Assembly: GCA_021229015.1 (NCBI GenBank)
Contig: CM037781.1
Coordinates: 67,290,345 to 67,354,344, forward strand
Length of the DNA: 64,000 bases
Reading direction: 5' to 3'
Source: Solen grandis
Taxonomy: Eukaryota; Mollusca; Bivalvia; Adapedonta; Solenidae
Of the stretch, positions 31,879-44,322 are shown piece by piece (position 1 is the first letter of the stretch; each line of letters opens with the position of its first letter). A program made the position numbers and the translations under genes. Below the pieces are notes generated by a model. It had not been told where the DNA came from and searched no databases. It saw nothing but the letters and a program-made list of their open reading frames with translations.

Positions 31879-32128
31879 GATGTTATGGGGGGCCACCGTG
31901 GCCGAGCGGTTACAGTCGTGGACTACAAATCTCTCAGCCCCTCACCGCTATGGGTTCGAATCCCGGTAGGGACTTCAGATTTTTCAGGCGAGGAAGCCTT
32001 TCAGCTGGCTTGCGGTAGGTCGGTGGTTCTACCCGGGTACCTCTGTGTACTCGGGGTCTTCGTCCACCTGTAGTTAGCTGGACGTCGCTATATGATTGAA
32101 ACACTATTGCAAGAAGAAGGATGTTATG
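31879..32128 (+). repeat. tRNA-derived SINE, family 1, copy c
   Basis: Body at 31888-32119 with a 9-bp flanking duplication GATGTTATG (31879-31887 and 32120-32128). The head carries CACCGTGGCCGAGCGG and the B box GGGTTCGAATCC. The centre and 3' domain match copy b, with an AAG-rich tail in place of TCAAG. The Ser/Leu-tRNA-like A box is better preserved than in the other copies. Confidence 0.9.
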
Positions 32129-32299
32129 ACTGGGTTTGATGTATTATCATATACATACGACAAGATATTGTAGTGTGACAATATGTCATAATACCATTCA
32201 TTATACGAATTGAAAAATGAATGACAACAATCGAGCGAGCATACTCGAAAAGAATACTAATATGCACCCATAACAGCCGGTGATATGTTAAATCACGCC

Positions 32300-32488
32300 A
32301 TTCTATAGGAATAACAACTTATGCTCATTTTCTAAAGCAGACAGTATGTCGTCTAAGCCATTCGCTGACGTCACAATAACAATATCTATTTGGGTAACGT
32401 CGGCAATGGCTCCGACTCCATCTGAAATGTCTTTCTGCTTTAGACTTTTCACTTGCCTATCACTTTGAAGGTAATAAAGAGTAATCAA
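32300..32488 (-). other. Open segment, possible terminal exon
   Basis: The minus strand stays open for about 60 codons to a TAG at 32305-32303: GVGAIADVTQIDIVIVTSAN, GLDDILSALENEHKLLFL. A pyrimidine-containing tract ending in AG lies upstream (TTTATTACCTTCAAAG). The beta-strand then acidic-helix pattern recalls the end of a von Willebrand A domain, but that is a weak visual impression. Base composition is less AT-rich than the flanks. No neighbouring exon was found. Unidentified. Confidence 0.3.
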
Positions 32489-32902
32489 GATATATTTAAT
32501 TTTTTGAAACTTCTAATAAATTCTAATTTGCAAAATTACACATTCATGTTTAAAACATCGGTGAGAATATGACTTTCTATGTTCACATATTTATATTCTG
32601 TCTTATTGTATTGTAATAATTTCTTTTACATATATGCTACATTATCACTTTTATCAAAATGCCATTTAAACGCAACAAACTTGGACTAGTCATGCTATTC
32701 TCTTGTTCAATGATAACAATCTTTTTTTAGTAATAATGTTTTGAGCTGTAATTTTCTCATTTGATTGAGAGTCTAAAACGTAACTGAAACTGACAAACAA
32801 AAGAGTCAAACAATTCAATCAGCAAACCACCATTAGCATATTGAAATATAATTCCGATTATCAAAGAAAACGATCAGAGAATTAGTTCATATCAGAACAT
32901 AT
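32489..32902. other. AT-rich non-coding stretch
   Basis: No feature recognised. Confidence 0.4.
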
Positions 32903-33076
32903 CTTAAGGTAAAATCCCTGTTATGGTTTCGCTACTTCTTGGACCACTTAACGGTTAACCACTACCAAGATAACCAAAGTACCAATATAATGAAACAGTA
33001 GGAAACCTTGGTTATCTTCGTGAAAGGTCATGAGGTCCGATATATATCGGAACCAATACAGGGACTTTACCTTAAG
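32903..33076. repeat. MITE with ~27-bp terminal inverted repeats
   Basis: Left CTTAAGGTAAAATCCCTGT and right ACAGGGACTTTACCTTAAG are inverted copies with one mismatch. Similarity continues into GTTATGGTTTC / GGAACCAATAC. Total 174 bp, non-coding. TTAA occurs just inside both ends, so a TTAA target site is possible but unproven. Confidence 0.72.
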
Positions 33077-33705
33077 TTTTGTTAAAGATTATTATCGTGC
33101 AAGATATTTCGCTGAGCTACGATTTGATTTACATTGGGGCCGGCGTTTCGTCTTTACAGCGGTATTTCAGTACAGTTAGGTCACTGTATTGAACAGTCAG
33201 AAGCTGTGCTAAATTAAACTCAAATTTTGCAGGTTTTAATCAGCTACATGTAGACAGCTTCAATATTAAAGAAATAAAAAAACAGATACGCTGCAAACAC
33301 CGAGGAAGAAATACGACCCTGTAGTTTTAACGGGCATGTGTCGTGACAACAAAATCGTGTATCATATTGATTAAAACTGGTTAAACATTAACCACAGCGA
33401 TGATAAATTGAACCCGAGCTCCAAATATTTGCTAATTTGTTTCCTTTTAAATTCCTAATGATTGAATACTGCTGAGATTATTCTCTGTGTATACTCCCAT
33501 TTTCTTTTTCAAAGGAGGCAAGTTCAGGTTTTGCTATGAGTTAAGGGCGAAGTGATTTTATGAGACATTTCTATACTAGAAGGTGCAGTGATTTTGATAG
33601 GACACGTGAGGTTATCGTGTAATGAAAACAATATTTACAACAATGTTTCAAATTATGCTTGATTAGGATTTTTGAAAAATCTTAGACGTAATCTCTATCA
33701 ATCTT
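33077..33705. other. Non-coding stretch
   Basis: No feature recognised. Confidence 0.4.
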
Positions 33706-33940
33706 TAAGGTCCCACACCGGTACATTCTTCTGAAATATTTCGAAAACTGTCTCTAAATTATTTAGGAAAATAAACATAATGTCCCAAAACAGTTGGACT
33801 CCTGCCTACAAATATAGTGTGTTTGACTGCTAAAGAGAATGAAGATTAGATTGCTTAATAAAACTAAATCGAGGACACATCTTTCTCAATGATAGTGTTA
33901 AATATGACAATGAAAAGGATTGGTCTGATAAGAAGTGTTG
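33706..33940 (+). repeat. Dispersed repeat R3, copy a (pair with 41545-41790)
   Basis: Shared ordered blocks: AACTGTCTCT, ATATTTAGGA/TTATTTAGGA, CCAAAACAGTTGGACT / CCAAAATTGTTTGACT, AAATATAGT, TTTGACTG, and GACAATGAA...TCTRATAAGA. Non-coding. Confidence 0.6.
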
Positions 33941-35760
33941 GCGTTGGCGTATAAACGCCGACGTTTATTAGTACATGTATTTATCTTAAAAGTAACATAC
34001 TTTAATGATGGATACGAGCTGTGGGAGGTCGCATTTTTGTTTCTCGGAGAAATATTTTGAACATGTGGGTCACAAAAAAAACAAAACGATACGAGTATTA
34101 TACAAAATAAGACAACATTTGGATGTTACAACGTTTTAATATAAATAGTGTGCTACCGCTGAATTTCGTTTTGGATTTCTTATAATTCTCATTATTATTT
34201 ATTGACTTTATGATATGTTATCACCAAATGTAAATTAAATCAGAATGATCGGAAATCGATTTGTTTAAATTCCCTTCCTGATGTTCGTGTATGAATGGTG
34301 TTACGGAATAAAATATCTAGTAAATGTCCTTCTCTGTGGGTTCTTTAAATGTAGGATCCCAGTTTATATCTTAAACTGATTTCATTTTTTTTTATTTATG
34401 AACTTGCTTAATTTTTTTTTTAAAGGTTTTTTTTCTTTTTTTTTCTTTAATATTTTCCATATTTTTTGCAGGTATTTTTAATTTTAAGATAATTAATTAA
34501 AGGAACCAATATTCATATCTTTACTACTACATGTATTTGTTTTTTGATTTTATATATTGCTTTCCCCAGCCGGTTTGATTTCGCATTTTATGATAAAAAT
34601 CAGTTGTTGTTTTTTATTGTAGTATTTTGTTTTTATTCATGTCCTGGTAGAAAGCAGGTACGTTGATATTATATGTATGTATAAAAATGCATTTAATTAA
34701 TCTATATTCATTTTAATTACCTAGAAATTATGGCTGAATTGATTGGAAAAAAAAAGAATGCAATTACATTATTTTCCATTTGCAGTTGTTAACGATATTA
34801 GGATATACATGTATATATATTAGGATATTATTATACCAATCTATTAATTCAGGGAATTGGAATGATGTACTTCTATGCCATCTTTGAGTTTATTGTCGAT
34901 AATAGGTATGCAATTAATTTCTTTTGCCATTTTTGTTTTTCCCAATTAAATGTTATATTATTATATATTATGTTATGTTATATGTTATTAAATGTTATAT
35001 TAACGTTTAAATAACATGACCAGGAGTAAGGATGCTATGTACCGGGGATCGATGTCACAAGGCGCAAATCATTCATACTGAGAGTCCTGATGGTGGGTTA
35101 AGCATAAACTGGAACAGTAAAGGAGAGAGTGTAGTGCCTTGTAACTGTTTTATTGAGTTTTCTCATCATATTGATCTTGTACCTAGTAGATAATTTATCT
35201 ATGAAAGCCGAACATATTTCAATAAACGACATAATCTTATTTGCCATACACCTATTAGAATTTCCAAGGAAATATTACATGCCAGAGTTACGTCAAGAGC
35301 TGTAATTTATTGGCTAACGTCATACAATTTCATTGATAATTTTCCCGCTTACGCATCGTTGCAGAGTTATCGTTCGTTTTGTGTCGTGACGACTTCTTTT
35401 GCAAATAACCAATAAATCATATGAAGAAGATTGCCTTTGCATTGATTTCATTTAAGGTATGCAAGAATGTAACACGCCTAAATAAGAGCTCGTCATGCAA
35501 GATTTTTTTATCAATGGTATAAGGATGTTACGAGCAAATGGAAACACGTATATTTTTTTCCGCTAGAGGACATTAGACTTGGATATCCGGTATTGTGATT
35601 CCCGCGGTCAGTTATGATATGTTGCTTAGTATATTACGCAATAAAAAGGAATGGGGACACTATTTTAATTACTTCCAGTCACACAAAGTATGTTAGAAAA
35701 CAGCATTTTCTTGAAAGACATGGGGATGGTTTTCCACTAAATAGGTAAAGATGTTTATTT
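33941..35760. other. AT-rich non-coding stretch
   Basis: T-rich low complexity at 34380-34480 and TATATT-type repeats near 34950-35010. No gene. Confidence 0.4.
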
Positions 35761-36059
35761 TTGGGTTTAACGTCCCATCGACAGTATTTCAGTCATTTGG
35801 AGACGATGTCTACTTGAGACAGATATAGTGCTACCACACTGCAGTATCACGCCGTAGACATGTGGTATGATACCACACCCAGTCACATTATCCTGAAACC
35901 GGGCCAGCCAGTCCTCGAACTATCCTTATATGGTGAGCGCCAAGCAAGGTAGCTATACCAGTACCATTTTTACGACTTTGGTATGTCGCGGCCGGCGATC
36001 GAACCCACGACCTCCCGCTCCCGAGGCGGACGCTTTTACCACTCAGCTACTGGGGACAG
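35761..36059 (-). repeat. tRNA-derived SINE, family 2, copy a
   Basis: On the minus strand: head CCCCAGTAGCTGAGTGGTAA (A box) and GTGGGTTCGATCGCC (B box). The body contains CTGGCCCGGTTTCAGGATAA and GGCGTGATACTGCAGTGTGG, and the 3' domain ATGACTGAAATACTGTCG runs into GACGTTAAACCC. The 3' domain resembles that of family 1 although heads and bodies differ. Confidence 0.88.
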
Positions 36060-36175
36060 TAGAAAAAAAGAAAAGATAAAGAAAGTGTTGAAATGTTTGT
36101 TTTGTTCACTTTGTCGCGTATTGAAATCAATACCTTTTGAAACAAAGTCTGACTGTATGATTAAACTTGACTGAA

Positions 36176-36212
36176 CAGATGGATGGAGGGATGGATGGAT
36201 GGATAGACATAT
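36176..36212. repeat. (GGAT)n microsatellite
   Basis: GATGGAGGGATGGATGGATG and continuation. Confidence 0.85.
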
Positions 36213-36893
36213 AGATTCTTTATTGAAGTTGCATTATGGTTTCATAAAAAAACATTATATACATTTTTCCAATCCAATTATAAAAAAATTTTTTTCCTTG
36301 ATATAATTCTATTTACCCAATACAATGTGCATCCGATAAATATAGGTTAAAACAGACATACTTATTTAAGATCTGAAAGAAACTTTTAACACTTAACCCG
36401 CTATTAAATAATATTTGAAAAAAAAACTTTGATGACTTTGTTTTTAGTTTTAAGCCGTTTCAGTATTTGCATACCGCTTATTTGTGCACTTAAATACATA
36501 TCAAAAGCTAATATTTCATTAGGAAACTGTAAGAGTTCTTCATTTTCTACTAAAAAAAAGTTAAACAAATCAGAAAATGAATCGTTCCTTTGCTACCACC
36601 TTAAAATCTTATTTTCTAACAAACAAGCAATAGTGATATGCAGGTCCATACCCATTAGTAGATCGTAAAATATAAAAGCATATGCTACAAAAATAACATT
36701 TCGATTAATATGAAAGACATTTCTGTGAAAGTGGAAAATTACAATGAAATATAGTAACAAGATGGGCAATTGATCGTGAACCAGTTTACTTATCATCTAG
36801 TATCATATCATCTTATATACTTATCATCTATCTTATCATATATCTGTATTGGGAAATCCGTAAGGTTGCTTTATTTCAATTTCCTTAGTCAAT
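36213..36893. other. AT-rich non-coding stretch
   Basis: No feature recognised. Confidence 0.4.
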
Positions 36894-37065
36894 GTAGCAA
36901 CGTTAAATGTCGCACTTGACGTGATATGTCGCAAGGCTGGCGCTAAATGTCGCAACCAACGCTAAATGTCGCAAAATCTCCTGACGTCTGTAACAATCTG
37001 TCAAATGTCGCAAAAAGTTGCACTGCCGCTATATGTCGCAACATCAACGCTAATGTCGCACTCCT
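36894..37065 (+). repeat. Degenerate array of the AAATGTCGCA motif
   Basis: AATGTCGCA or close variants (ATATGTCGCA, TAATGTCGCA) occur about eight times in 170 bp, often preceded by CGCT. A second, inverted array lies at 40385-40500. Confidence 0.75.
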
Positions 37066-37074
37066 TAATGGGTG

Positions 37075-37200
37075 GAAATTTGTAATCTCACAGAACAACA
37101 TACTACAGAATCGCAGTGCCAGACAATCGTTATTATTCATTTCGAGTTGTTTCCCTTTTAAATAGGTAAGAGTGAAATCTCACAGAGGCTATAGTCAACA
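37075..37200 (+). repeat. Inverted-repeat arm, plus copy (pairs with 38735-38860)
   Basis: AGAATCGCAGTGCCAGACAA, TTATTCATTTCGA and TAGGTAAGAGTG recur in the same order on the minus strand at 38735-38860. The arm abuts the TGTCGCA array on its left and the 25-bp minisatellite on its right. Confidence 0.75.
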
Positions 37201-37460
37201 GTACAAACACACGCAGCAGTAAAGGGCAAGTCCAAACGAAAGTTAGGACAAGTACACACGGAACAGTTACAGCAAGTTCACACGGAACGGTTAGGACAAG
37301 TACACACGGAACAGTTACAGCAAGTACACACGGAACAGTTACAAATGTAGGACAAGTACACACGGAACAGTTACAGCAAGTCACACGGAACAGTTTTGGC
37401 AAGTGCACGTGGATCAGTTTGGGTAAGTTCACATGGAACAGATTAGGCAAGTTCACGCGG
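37195..37460 (+). repeat. ~25-bp degenerate minisatellite, about ten copies
   Basis: Unit close to CAAGTACACACGGAACAGTTA plus a few bases, with CAGCAAG/GGACAAG alternation and increasing drift to the right. One unit of the same motif ends the inverted arm near 38735. The Cys/Val/Leu-rich minus open frame here is a repeat artefact. Confidence 0.88.
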
Positions 37461-37714
37461 AAAAATAATGAATTTTTATACTCTATTTCATTTCATTTGT
37501 TTCTTCTTGCCCCTGGAACAACTTTGAATGAGAAATGTGTCTTGTATATGCACGTTTTACAAGTTACAAATGATTATACAGCTCAGTGGATAAAATGTAG
37601 GTCCTTTCCAAAACATAAATAAATGAACAATTAAAATAGAATAATATTTTTACTAAGTTAGAAATTAAGTTTAATAGCCAATAAAATAAATAGATGATTT
37701 TGATTTTCACATCA
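37461..37714. other. Non-coding stretch
   Basis: No feature recognised. Confidence 0.35.
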
Positions 37715-37792
37715 GGGCTTCGAACCCACGCGGAGTAATACTGAGAGGAGTGGTAGTCGGAGTCGCTACCACTGCACCACTTTGGAGCCTTA
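37715..37792 (-). repeat. tRNA-like sequence, probable SINE head
   Basis: The minus strand reads AAAGTGGTGCAGTGGTAGCG (A box) and, about 35 nt later, GCGTGGGTTCGAAGCCC (B box). The middle does not fold into a convincing tRNA cloverleaf, so it is better read as the head of a truncated SINE (family 5) than as a functional tRNA gene. Confidence 0.55.
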
Positions 37793-38734
37793 TTGTAAAT
37801 GGAATTAAAACGCCTATAACATTATCCTTGGGCTGTTTAATAAAACGATTCCATTTCGTTGGAAAAAAAAAGTTCTATTTAATTATTACTGAGTTAGTTA
37901 GTTGTATTGTGTTGAGCTTTTTGAAGGTAAAATACCTCTGTATATAACATAATTAAACGAAATAATAAATGCTATAATATATATACACATGTATATTTAT
38001 TTTCATGAAAAACAAACACATTTGAATGTAGAACCAATGTAATACCCGTTCGAAAGATATTACAAGTGAGGTATATAAATTGTGGATTACGCGAGACAGA
38101 AGTCAGGCCCCTAGTAAGTTTTTGCACAATGCAGACTTTCCCTAACGTTCGCTTAAGGCGAACTCAATCGGCCTTTACCGCTGTAAGGTTTAGGTCTCAA
38201 TTCAAGCATGATCCTGGTCGTGGGCTCTCATGCAAATTATTCATCTTTCTCGTTCTTTGTATCTAGTATTAATTCATTTTAAACTGTCTTGCTATATAGT
38301 CTCTTTTATAAAAAGAAAAATCTGTCTCAAAAACCTTTATACTCAATCTTCACTTCATTTGTTTCTTTTTCTCCCACCGGAAATCTCTCTTTCTTTAAGT
38401 AATACAACAGTCACTCCTTCTCAAACAATCACTGTCCCTCTTTTTCATCTACACTAGCAGAATTTTCTTCCACGACGTTTTAATTTTCCATCTCTCCTGC
38501 AATGTCTCTTTACACCTTCTCCTTCAAAGTCGTTCATCTTTCTCCCAATAATATCCCTCAGTCCTCATTTGATTCTGTATATTATTAGGAAGCCTGCGAC
38601 ACGTGTATTCGTGCCTTGAGAGCAGGCACTGGAATATTTAAATATAGTGAGGTACCGGTAGAGAATTTGAAGGAGGGTATATCTGGAATGACTGTGTTAT
38701 TTCAAAAAGGATGGGTTGCCAGAGCGAAAAACTT
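37793..38734. other. AT-rich non-coding stretch
   Basis: CT-rich from 38340 to 38580. No gene recognised. Confidence 0.4.
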
Positions 38735-38860
38735 GCACTAACTGTTCCGTGTGTTTGTACTGTTGAGATTCCACTCTTACCTATACAAAAGGGAGAAAAA
38801 TCGAAATGATTATTAACGATTGTCTGGCACTGCGATTCTATCGCCCTACCAGGACTATCA
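38735..38860 (-). repeat. Inverted-repeat arm, minus copy (pairs with 37075-37265)
   Basis: Reverse complement of the block at 37.1 kb: TTGTCTGGCACTGCGATTCT, CACTCTTACCTAT and AACTGTTCCGTGTG. Confidence 0.75.
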
Positions 38861-40384
38861 GAGCTTTGATTTTTATCTTGACATTATTTATCGTCAAATA
38901 TTTTTTAATCCTAAGACATTCACTTTCAATTTAAAATTAAACCCAACAGACAGTATTACAGATGAATTACGGACACATGAAAAAAGTCCATAACGGCCAA
39001 TGTTTTTGTGTAAGGGTATATATTTATATACAGGAGCGTCGTATCCAATAAAAATCCAAATAGAAAAAAAAATGAAATTGTGATTTTATTCTTATTTTTT
39101 CCAGCGACTTTTCGAGACAGCAGAACATCTTTGGTATTGAGTATACACATTATTTCAAATCATCCTTATGTTCACAAATAGATGTAGAAAAAAATCTAAA
39201 CTTGTTTAAGCTAATAAAATATAAGTTGGTCTAAGACGGTAAGTTTCTATGAAAAAGGAAGTCAGCAATAAACAATAAAGGCTCATTATGCTTCCGAAAG
39301 CAGTATATAATATAATATTCTTCGGACAGAAAAGCAAAGTGTGTGCTACAGATTTGATACGAGATGCAATCTGTACATACTCGTTGACGTATAAAAAAAG
39401 AAAGAACCTATTACTAAAGTATATTCAATTGTTTACAAAAATAAACTGAATATGCATATTTCGCATTTCCGTAGACACTCCGTATGTCCCCGTTAACGAA
39501 TCACAATGCATAAATTGGTGACGTAGCAGATAAATACATTGTGATTTCAAATTCAAATTATTTCCGTGAAATAACAGAATTGACTTTATCTAAATGCCAA
39601 GAAATCCTATGCCAAAAAAAAGGTAATCGTTCTTGGTCGTTCGATACCTAAAATATGTTGATGGTCCACGATGCTGTTAGGGTTGTACTCCAGATTCCGG
39701 ATCTCCGATCCTGGATACATCAACTTGTTTCAAACCATGAAATACCTTCGTATCGTCTCCGCCCGTACAGTGAGTGATATATTCATATCACCACTGTCAC
39801 CGGTTGCTATGGCGAAAGAAAATTAGCTATATTTCCCCAATGTTAAGAGAAATCACATGATACGTATTTGTTTACATCTTTTTGGTTGAAATAAGATCGT
39901 TGACTTGGTATCGATTATTTTGTCGAAATAGCTAAAATTGTTATCGAACTCAATTATCAGTGAGCAGCAAAAAATGCAGAAAGGAAAACTTCAAACTTCA
40001 TAACTTTATGCTTGTGAACGTAACATAGCATTGTGTGTATTCTTTTCTAAGAACGAAATCTAAAATACTGACTTTTTATTGTGCTTTATTGTGTAAAACT
40101 ATTTATTCCATCACCACCGTTGTTGTTTCCATGATCTTATAAAAATGTGCTTGTTTTTCATAAATATAGAATGTATCTAACCTCAAAGTGATATACTTTC
40201 AAATTAATATTTTTCTCGATGAGACATTCTCCAAATCTACTCAAAACAAACAATTTCTATATCTCAAGCTGGCACAGTAAAGACTGTGCCTTTACGGTCG
40301 TGCCCGGTTCATCCCGGTAACCCCTAGCTCACTGTTACGGGATACGTTGGGAGCTTAAACCAGGTAATTAATACTACAAAAGAG
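38861..40384. other. Non-coding stretch
   Basis: A small inverted repeat AATCACAATG / CATTGTGATT lies at about 39500-39545. No gene recognised. Confidence 0.4.
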
Positions 40385-40500
40385 TGCTCATAAAGGGTGC
40401 GACATTTAGCGACATTTCAGCCTTGCGACATATAATATCAAGAGCGACATTAAGCGTTGGTACTACATTTAACGTTGCTACGTCACTAATAGACTTGTTC
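40385..40500 (-). repeat. Inverted array of the AAATGTCGCA motif
   Basis: TGCGACATTTAGCGACATTT and AACGTTGCTAC are the reverse complement of the block at 36894-36970, including the unique edge GTAGCAACGTTAAATG. Confidence 0.72.
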
Positions 40501-41544
40501 AATGAAAAAAAAATAAAAAATAAGAGAATGTATATTCTTTTTAGAATCATAAAGTATGCCAATTTCGAGTGTTATACATATAGATTATTTAATACAATTC
40601 CCCTTCCAAAACATGAATCATATTTACGTTATCTATTTCCCAGAGAACTGTGGGAAATGTTGTTTCATAGAAATAAGGTCATTTAATTTTCTAATCGAAT
40701 ACTGGGCCGAGTTGCTCAGACAAAGTGTTGCAACGACACATATTCCCGGTTTTCTTCATGCTTTATGTAACGATTTTACTGTTTTGTTGCGAGGAACGTG
40801 TTTTCAATGCGGCATCTAACGTAGATAATATTTATCCTCAATTTGAAAGTAATATCAATTTGCAAGATTTAGCAAATAATCAATGTATTTTTCCTGGCAT
40901 ATGACAATTAATTTTGTAGATCGAAACATAAACCACAAGCAAAAAATTCTGTATGTCCACATTTTAATGAGCATTGAAGTTATATCCATTCCGAATATGA
41001 AAATCCAAAACCTTGTCGGCCATATTTGTTTACCATGTTACTTCGCGAGGCACCTTTGAAGAGTACCTTCCTCTGTCACGAAACCTATTTTGGCAACATC
41101 CGGTTGCATGCAAACTGATTGAATAGTACATCGTAACTTATTGATACTACTTGTGTATGCAACTTGCCCCAGGTAAACAAAATCAGTTAAATTTTACAAA
41201 CTTATACTTTCCAAACAATCCTAAGAAGGCCCTCCTTGAAATCTTTTCGTAGGGTAGAAAAAAAACCTGTGTTTTAAAACAACAGTTATCAAATGATTCA
41301 TGTATATTCATGCTTCATGTCTATTTTTCACTGTCTGGCATATTCTCTAAACCTTGTATATCGTATATCTATTCATAGTTCACAGATGGTCCATATTTAG
41401 TAAACTATGTACGTTGATAGTATGCAAACCTTTTACATGTACTTGCCACAAATGTTTGTAAATTAACCTAGTATATAATTATGTCTGTTATTGCTATAAA
41501 CAATCTTGACAAAATAATAAAAAAATGAATTGAATTGCATTTCT
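40501..41544. other. AT-rich non-coding stretch
   Basis: No feature recognised. Confidence 0.4.
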
Positions 41545-41790
41545 AATGTCCCTGACTAATATTCCTCTTATATGCATCAATAACTGTCTCTGAAATATTT
41601 AGGATGATAAAGTTGTCGTTCCAAAATTGTTTGACTTCCGCCTTAAAATATAGTTCTTTTGACTGGTATAAAGAATTCAGACCAAATTACACAATAAAGG
41701 AAAAAGAAATGACAAATTAATTTCTACTGAAGTGTTTAGTGTGACAATGAACACGTTAGGTCTAATAAGACGATTTGACGTCTAATGAGT
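41545..41790 (+). repeat. Dispersed repeat R3, copy b
   Basis: Same ordered blocks as 33706-33940 and the same orientation. Diverged. Confidence 0.6.
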
Positions 41791-41990
41791 TATCTTTACC
41801 CTGACTTTATTACTATCATTTTTTTTTACTCTGACTAGCTGTGGTATCATGCGGCTAAATCATCCTAATAGACAGATGGTTACTGATTTGAATTGTTGTA
41901 AATAACATTGTTACTCCGGTGACATCGTGTCAGGATATTCACCAATCGTTCATGCAAAATTAGGTAACCATTAGAGTATTGTGAAATAAT

Positions 41991-43615
41991 GTGTCACATA
42001 TATATGATAGTGGTGATGATGAAGAAGATGATAATGATGACGAAAAAGATCCAAATGACAGATATATAACAAGAATTTCAAGATGGAAATTTGTTTGTGG
42101 GATTAAAGGTGATGATCAGGATTGTCGTGTTTCAGGTGATCACATTAATTGTTCTGATGGTGTTGATTTTCATGATGTTGAAATTCTAAATGAAATTGCA
42201 GATCTAATCTTCTATTCGCCAATTACAGACGAGGAAATTATTTCAAGTATTAAAGAATTAATTTGTACCGTCTGGTTATCTATTAGCCAACATTTTGTGT
42301 ATGGAGTTAACATTTTTACTATATATAAGAAAGTTTTTAACCGTTTATTTAGCAAAGGAGAATTTCCATCCAATTGGGCGAAATTAATTATTATACATAT
42401 TCATAAAAAGGAAGTAAACACTGTCCTGGCAATTACAGAGGAATGGCATTTCCTGATGTTTTTAGTAAAATTTATATATCAATTATTACGAAAAGAGTTA
42501 CATTTTTTGAGAATGCATATAGCAAGAACTACGAGTCTCAAGCTGGTTTTAGACAAGGGTATTCGACTATTGATATGCTTTTATTTTATATTCTATTGTT
42601 ACAGGTATTTGAGTATGAGAGGAACATTTGCATTACATCTTGAGGAATGATGTTAAAAGGAAAAATAAATAAGGCTATTTTATCAATTTACAACTCTGTT
42701 AAAGCCTGCGTTAGGTATAATAATAATAATAATATCAAGATTTTTTTCTCGTCCATTTGGTTTGAAACATGAATGTAAATAAAGCCCGATATTATTTAAC
42801 CTATACATAGTTACTATGTTTTAACAAGAATGTAAGATAATGTATTTTGAATGTAAATATTTCATCTTGTAATAATGCAGTTATGGGAGACCTTCGTAGA
42901 TACCCCTTGTACGTTAATACTTCTAAGAGATGCATACAATTTTGTTTAAGACAATAAATACTGCCAAAGGATAGGTTATGTTTAGTTATGTTATGAAATG
43001 TTGCAATTTACGATTCAATTGGTAATACAAACTGGGTTACTGTAGTCATAATGCATCTTTATAATAATGGATTTGGATATATATGGGAAACACAAGAGGT
43101 TAAAAATTTATGAGTTATACGCAACGAATAAAGGATCAGTATATCCAAATTTGGCGATCATATTGTATAGTAAGCAGAAAATTGAGTACCTAAAAGGTTT
43201 TTAGATTAAAATTAGTATCGAACCATATATAAAAATCAAAGATATTGGCAAATTTAGAAAATGTTTGTTTCTTTTAGGTTTTCAAGTCATAATTTAATGG
43301 TTGAACAAGACTGGCATAATAATATCCTGTTGGAAGACCGGCTTTGTGCATATTGTGGGAATGAATTGGAAGAGGAGTTTCATTTTGTTCGTATTTGTCC
43401 ATTATACAATGAGACCCGTGAAAGATATATAAGCAATTTTCATGTATCAAATGCAAATTATATAAGCTTTTGTAATTATATATCATCAACAAACGAAGCT
43501 AATATACGAAATCTTGCAATGTACATCTATTATGTATTTGAGAAAAGAACAGAATTCTTATATGGTAGACAATACTTTTTGCTTATTGCCATAGCAAATA
43601 ATTACTAGCTGATAA
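41991..43615 (+). pseudogene. LINE ORF2 relic spanning RT to C-terminal zinc knuckle
   Basis: Collinear LINE motifs in shifting plus-strand frames. First comes an acidic linker (DDEEDDNDDEKDPND), then IISSIKEL, FSKGEFPSNWAKLIIIHIHK and KIYISIITKR. Next are ESQAGFRQGYSTIDM (42530), AILSIYNSVKACVRY, SPILFNLYI (42785), NTNWVTVVIMHLYNNGFGYI (43030) and KIEYLKGF. The end is FRFSSHNLMVE, DRLCAYC, EEFHF, CPLYNETR and LAMYIYYVF (43261-43608). It keeps RT fingers-palm order and the terminal Cys-Cys-His-Cys knuckle but lacks a YxDD block and has many indels and stops. It is an old, dead copy of the clade represented at 2.4, 47.6 and 59.7 kb. Confidence 0.85.
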
Positions 43616-44322
43616 GCAGTGCATAATTCATTTCATTTTTTTTTTGTCTTAACGTGTTTTAAAATCGAAATTGTATAAGTGTGCGCAAAGTATGACTCTT
43701 TGTATACGAACTTCAGATGTATAAATTTATTTGTTTCATTGATATGTTTGTGTAATACATGCATATATATGTGAGTAATATATGTTGTTGCACATTATGT
43801 AACAGTATAGGGATTTGAAATATTTCTTTTAAAAATGTTGTTTATAAAGTAATGAAAAATTAATTTTCTTGCTATATATTAACATCTCTTTGTAATGCAT
43901 ATGAGTATGTTATACACAAATGAGGATGTAAATCTATTTTCTATGCAATTTGACTCGTGATACATTCTCCGTTGTACCATGAGAAAAAGGGCTGCGCATG
44001 TCATATTGTTATATTTTATAAAACAGAAAATTAAATGAAAAAATTGACAATATACTATCAAAAAAGTCATGTCTAGAAATAAGTAATTCTATAAGGTTGT
44101 CATTTGTATTTACATGAAATCTGTATCCACTCCTTGCCATTGAAATCGTTGTATATTGTATTATGTATCAGTGTATAGGTCGGGGCCTAATTATGCAATA
44201 CAATTATTGTATAGTATATAAAAAGAAAATGTTATAGAATTGCATTTATGAAATATAAGGTTATGTACTTCTGGTTATTAAATCACCGCCCCGTGTATCC
44301 AAATTCGTTTGTATACCTTAAC
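43616..44322. other. AT-rich non-coding stretch
   Basis: No feature recognised. It may include the 3' UTR of the LINE relic. Confidence 0.4.

Noticed and set aside
37715..37792. Functional tRNA gene on the minus strand
   Set aside because: A and B boxes are present, but the intervening and terminal stems do not pair convincingly. More likely a SINE head.
39655..39775. Short plus-strand frame reading VHDAVRVVLQIPDLRSWIHQ
   Set aside because: Only about 38 codons, no start or splice context and no family pattern.
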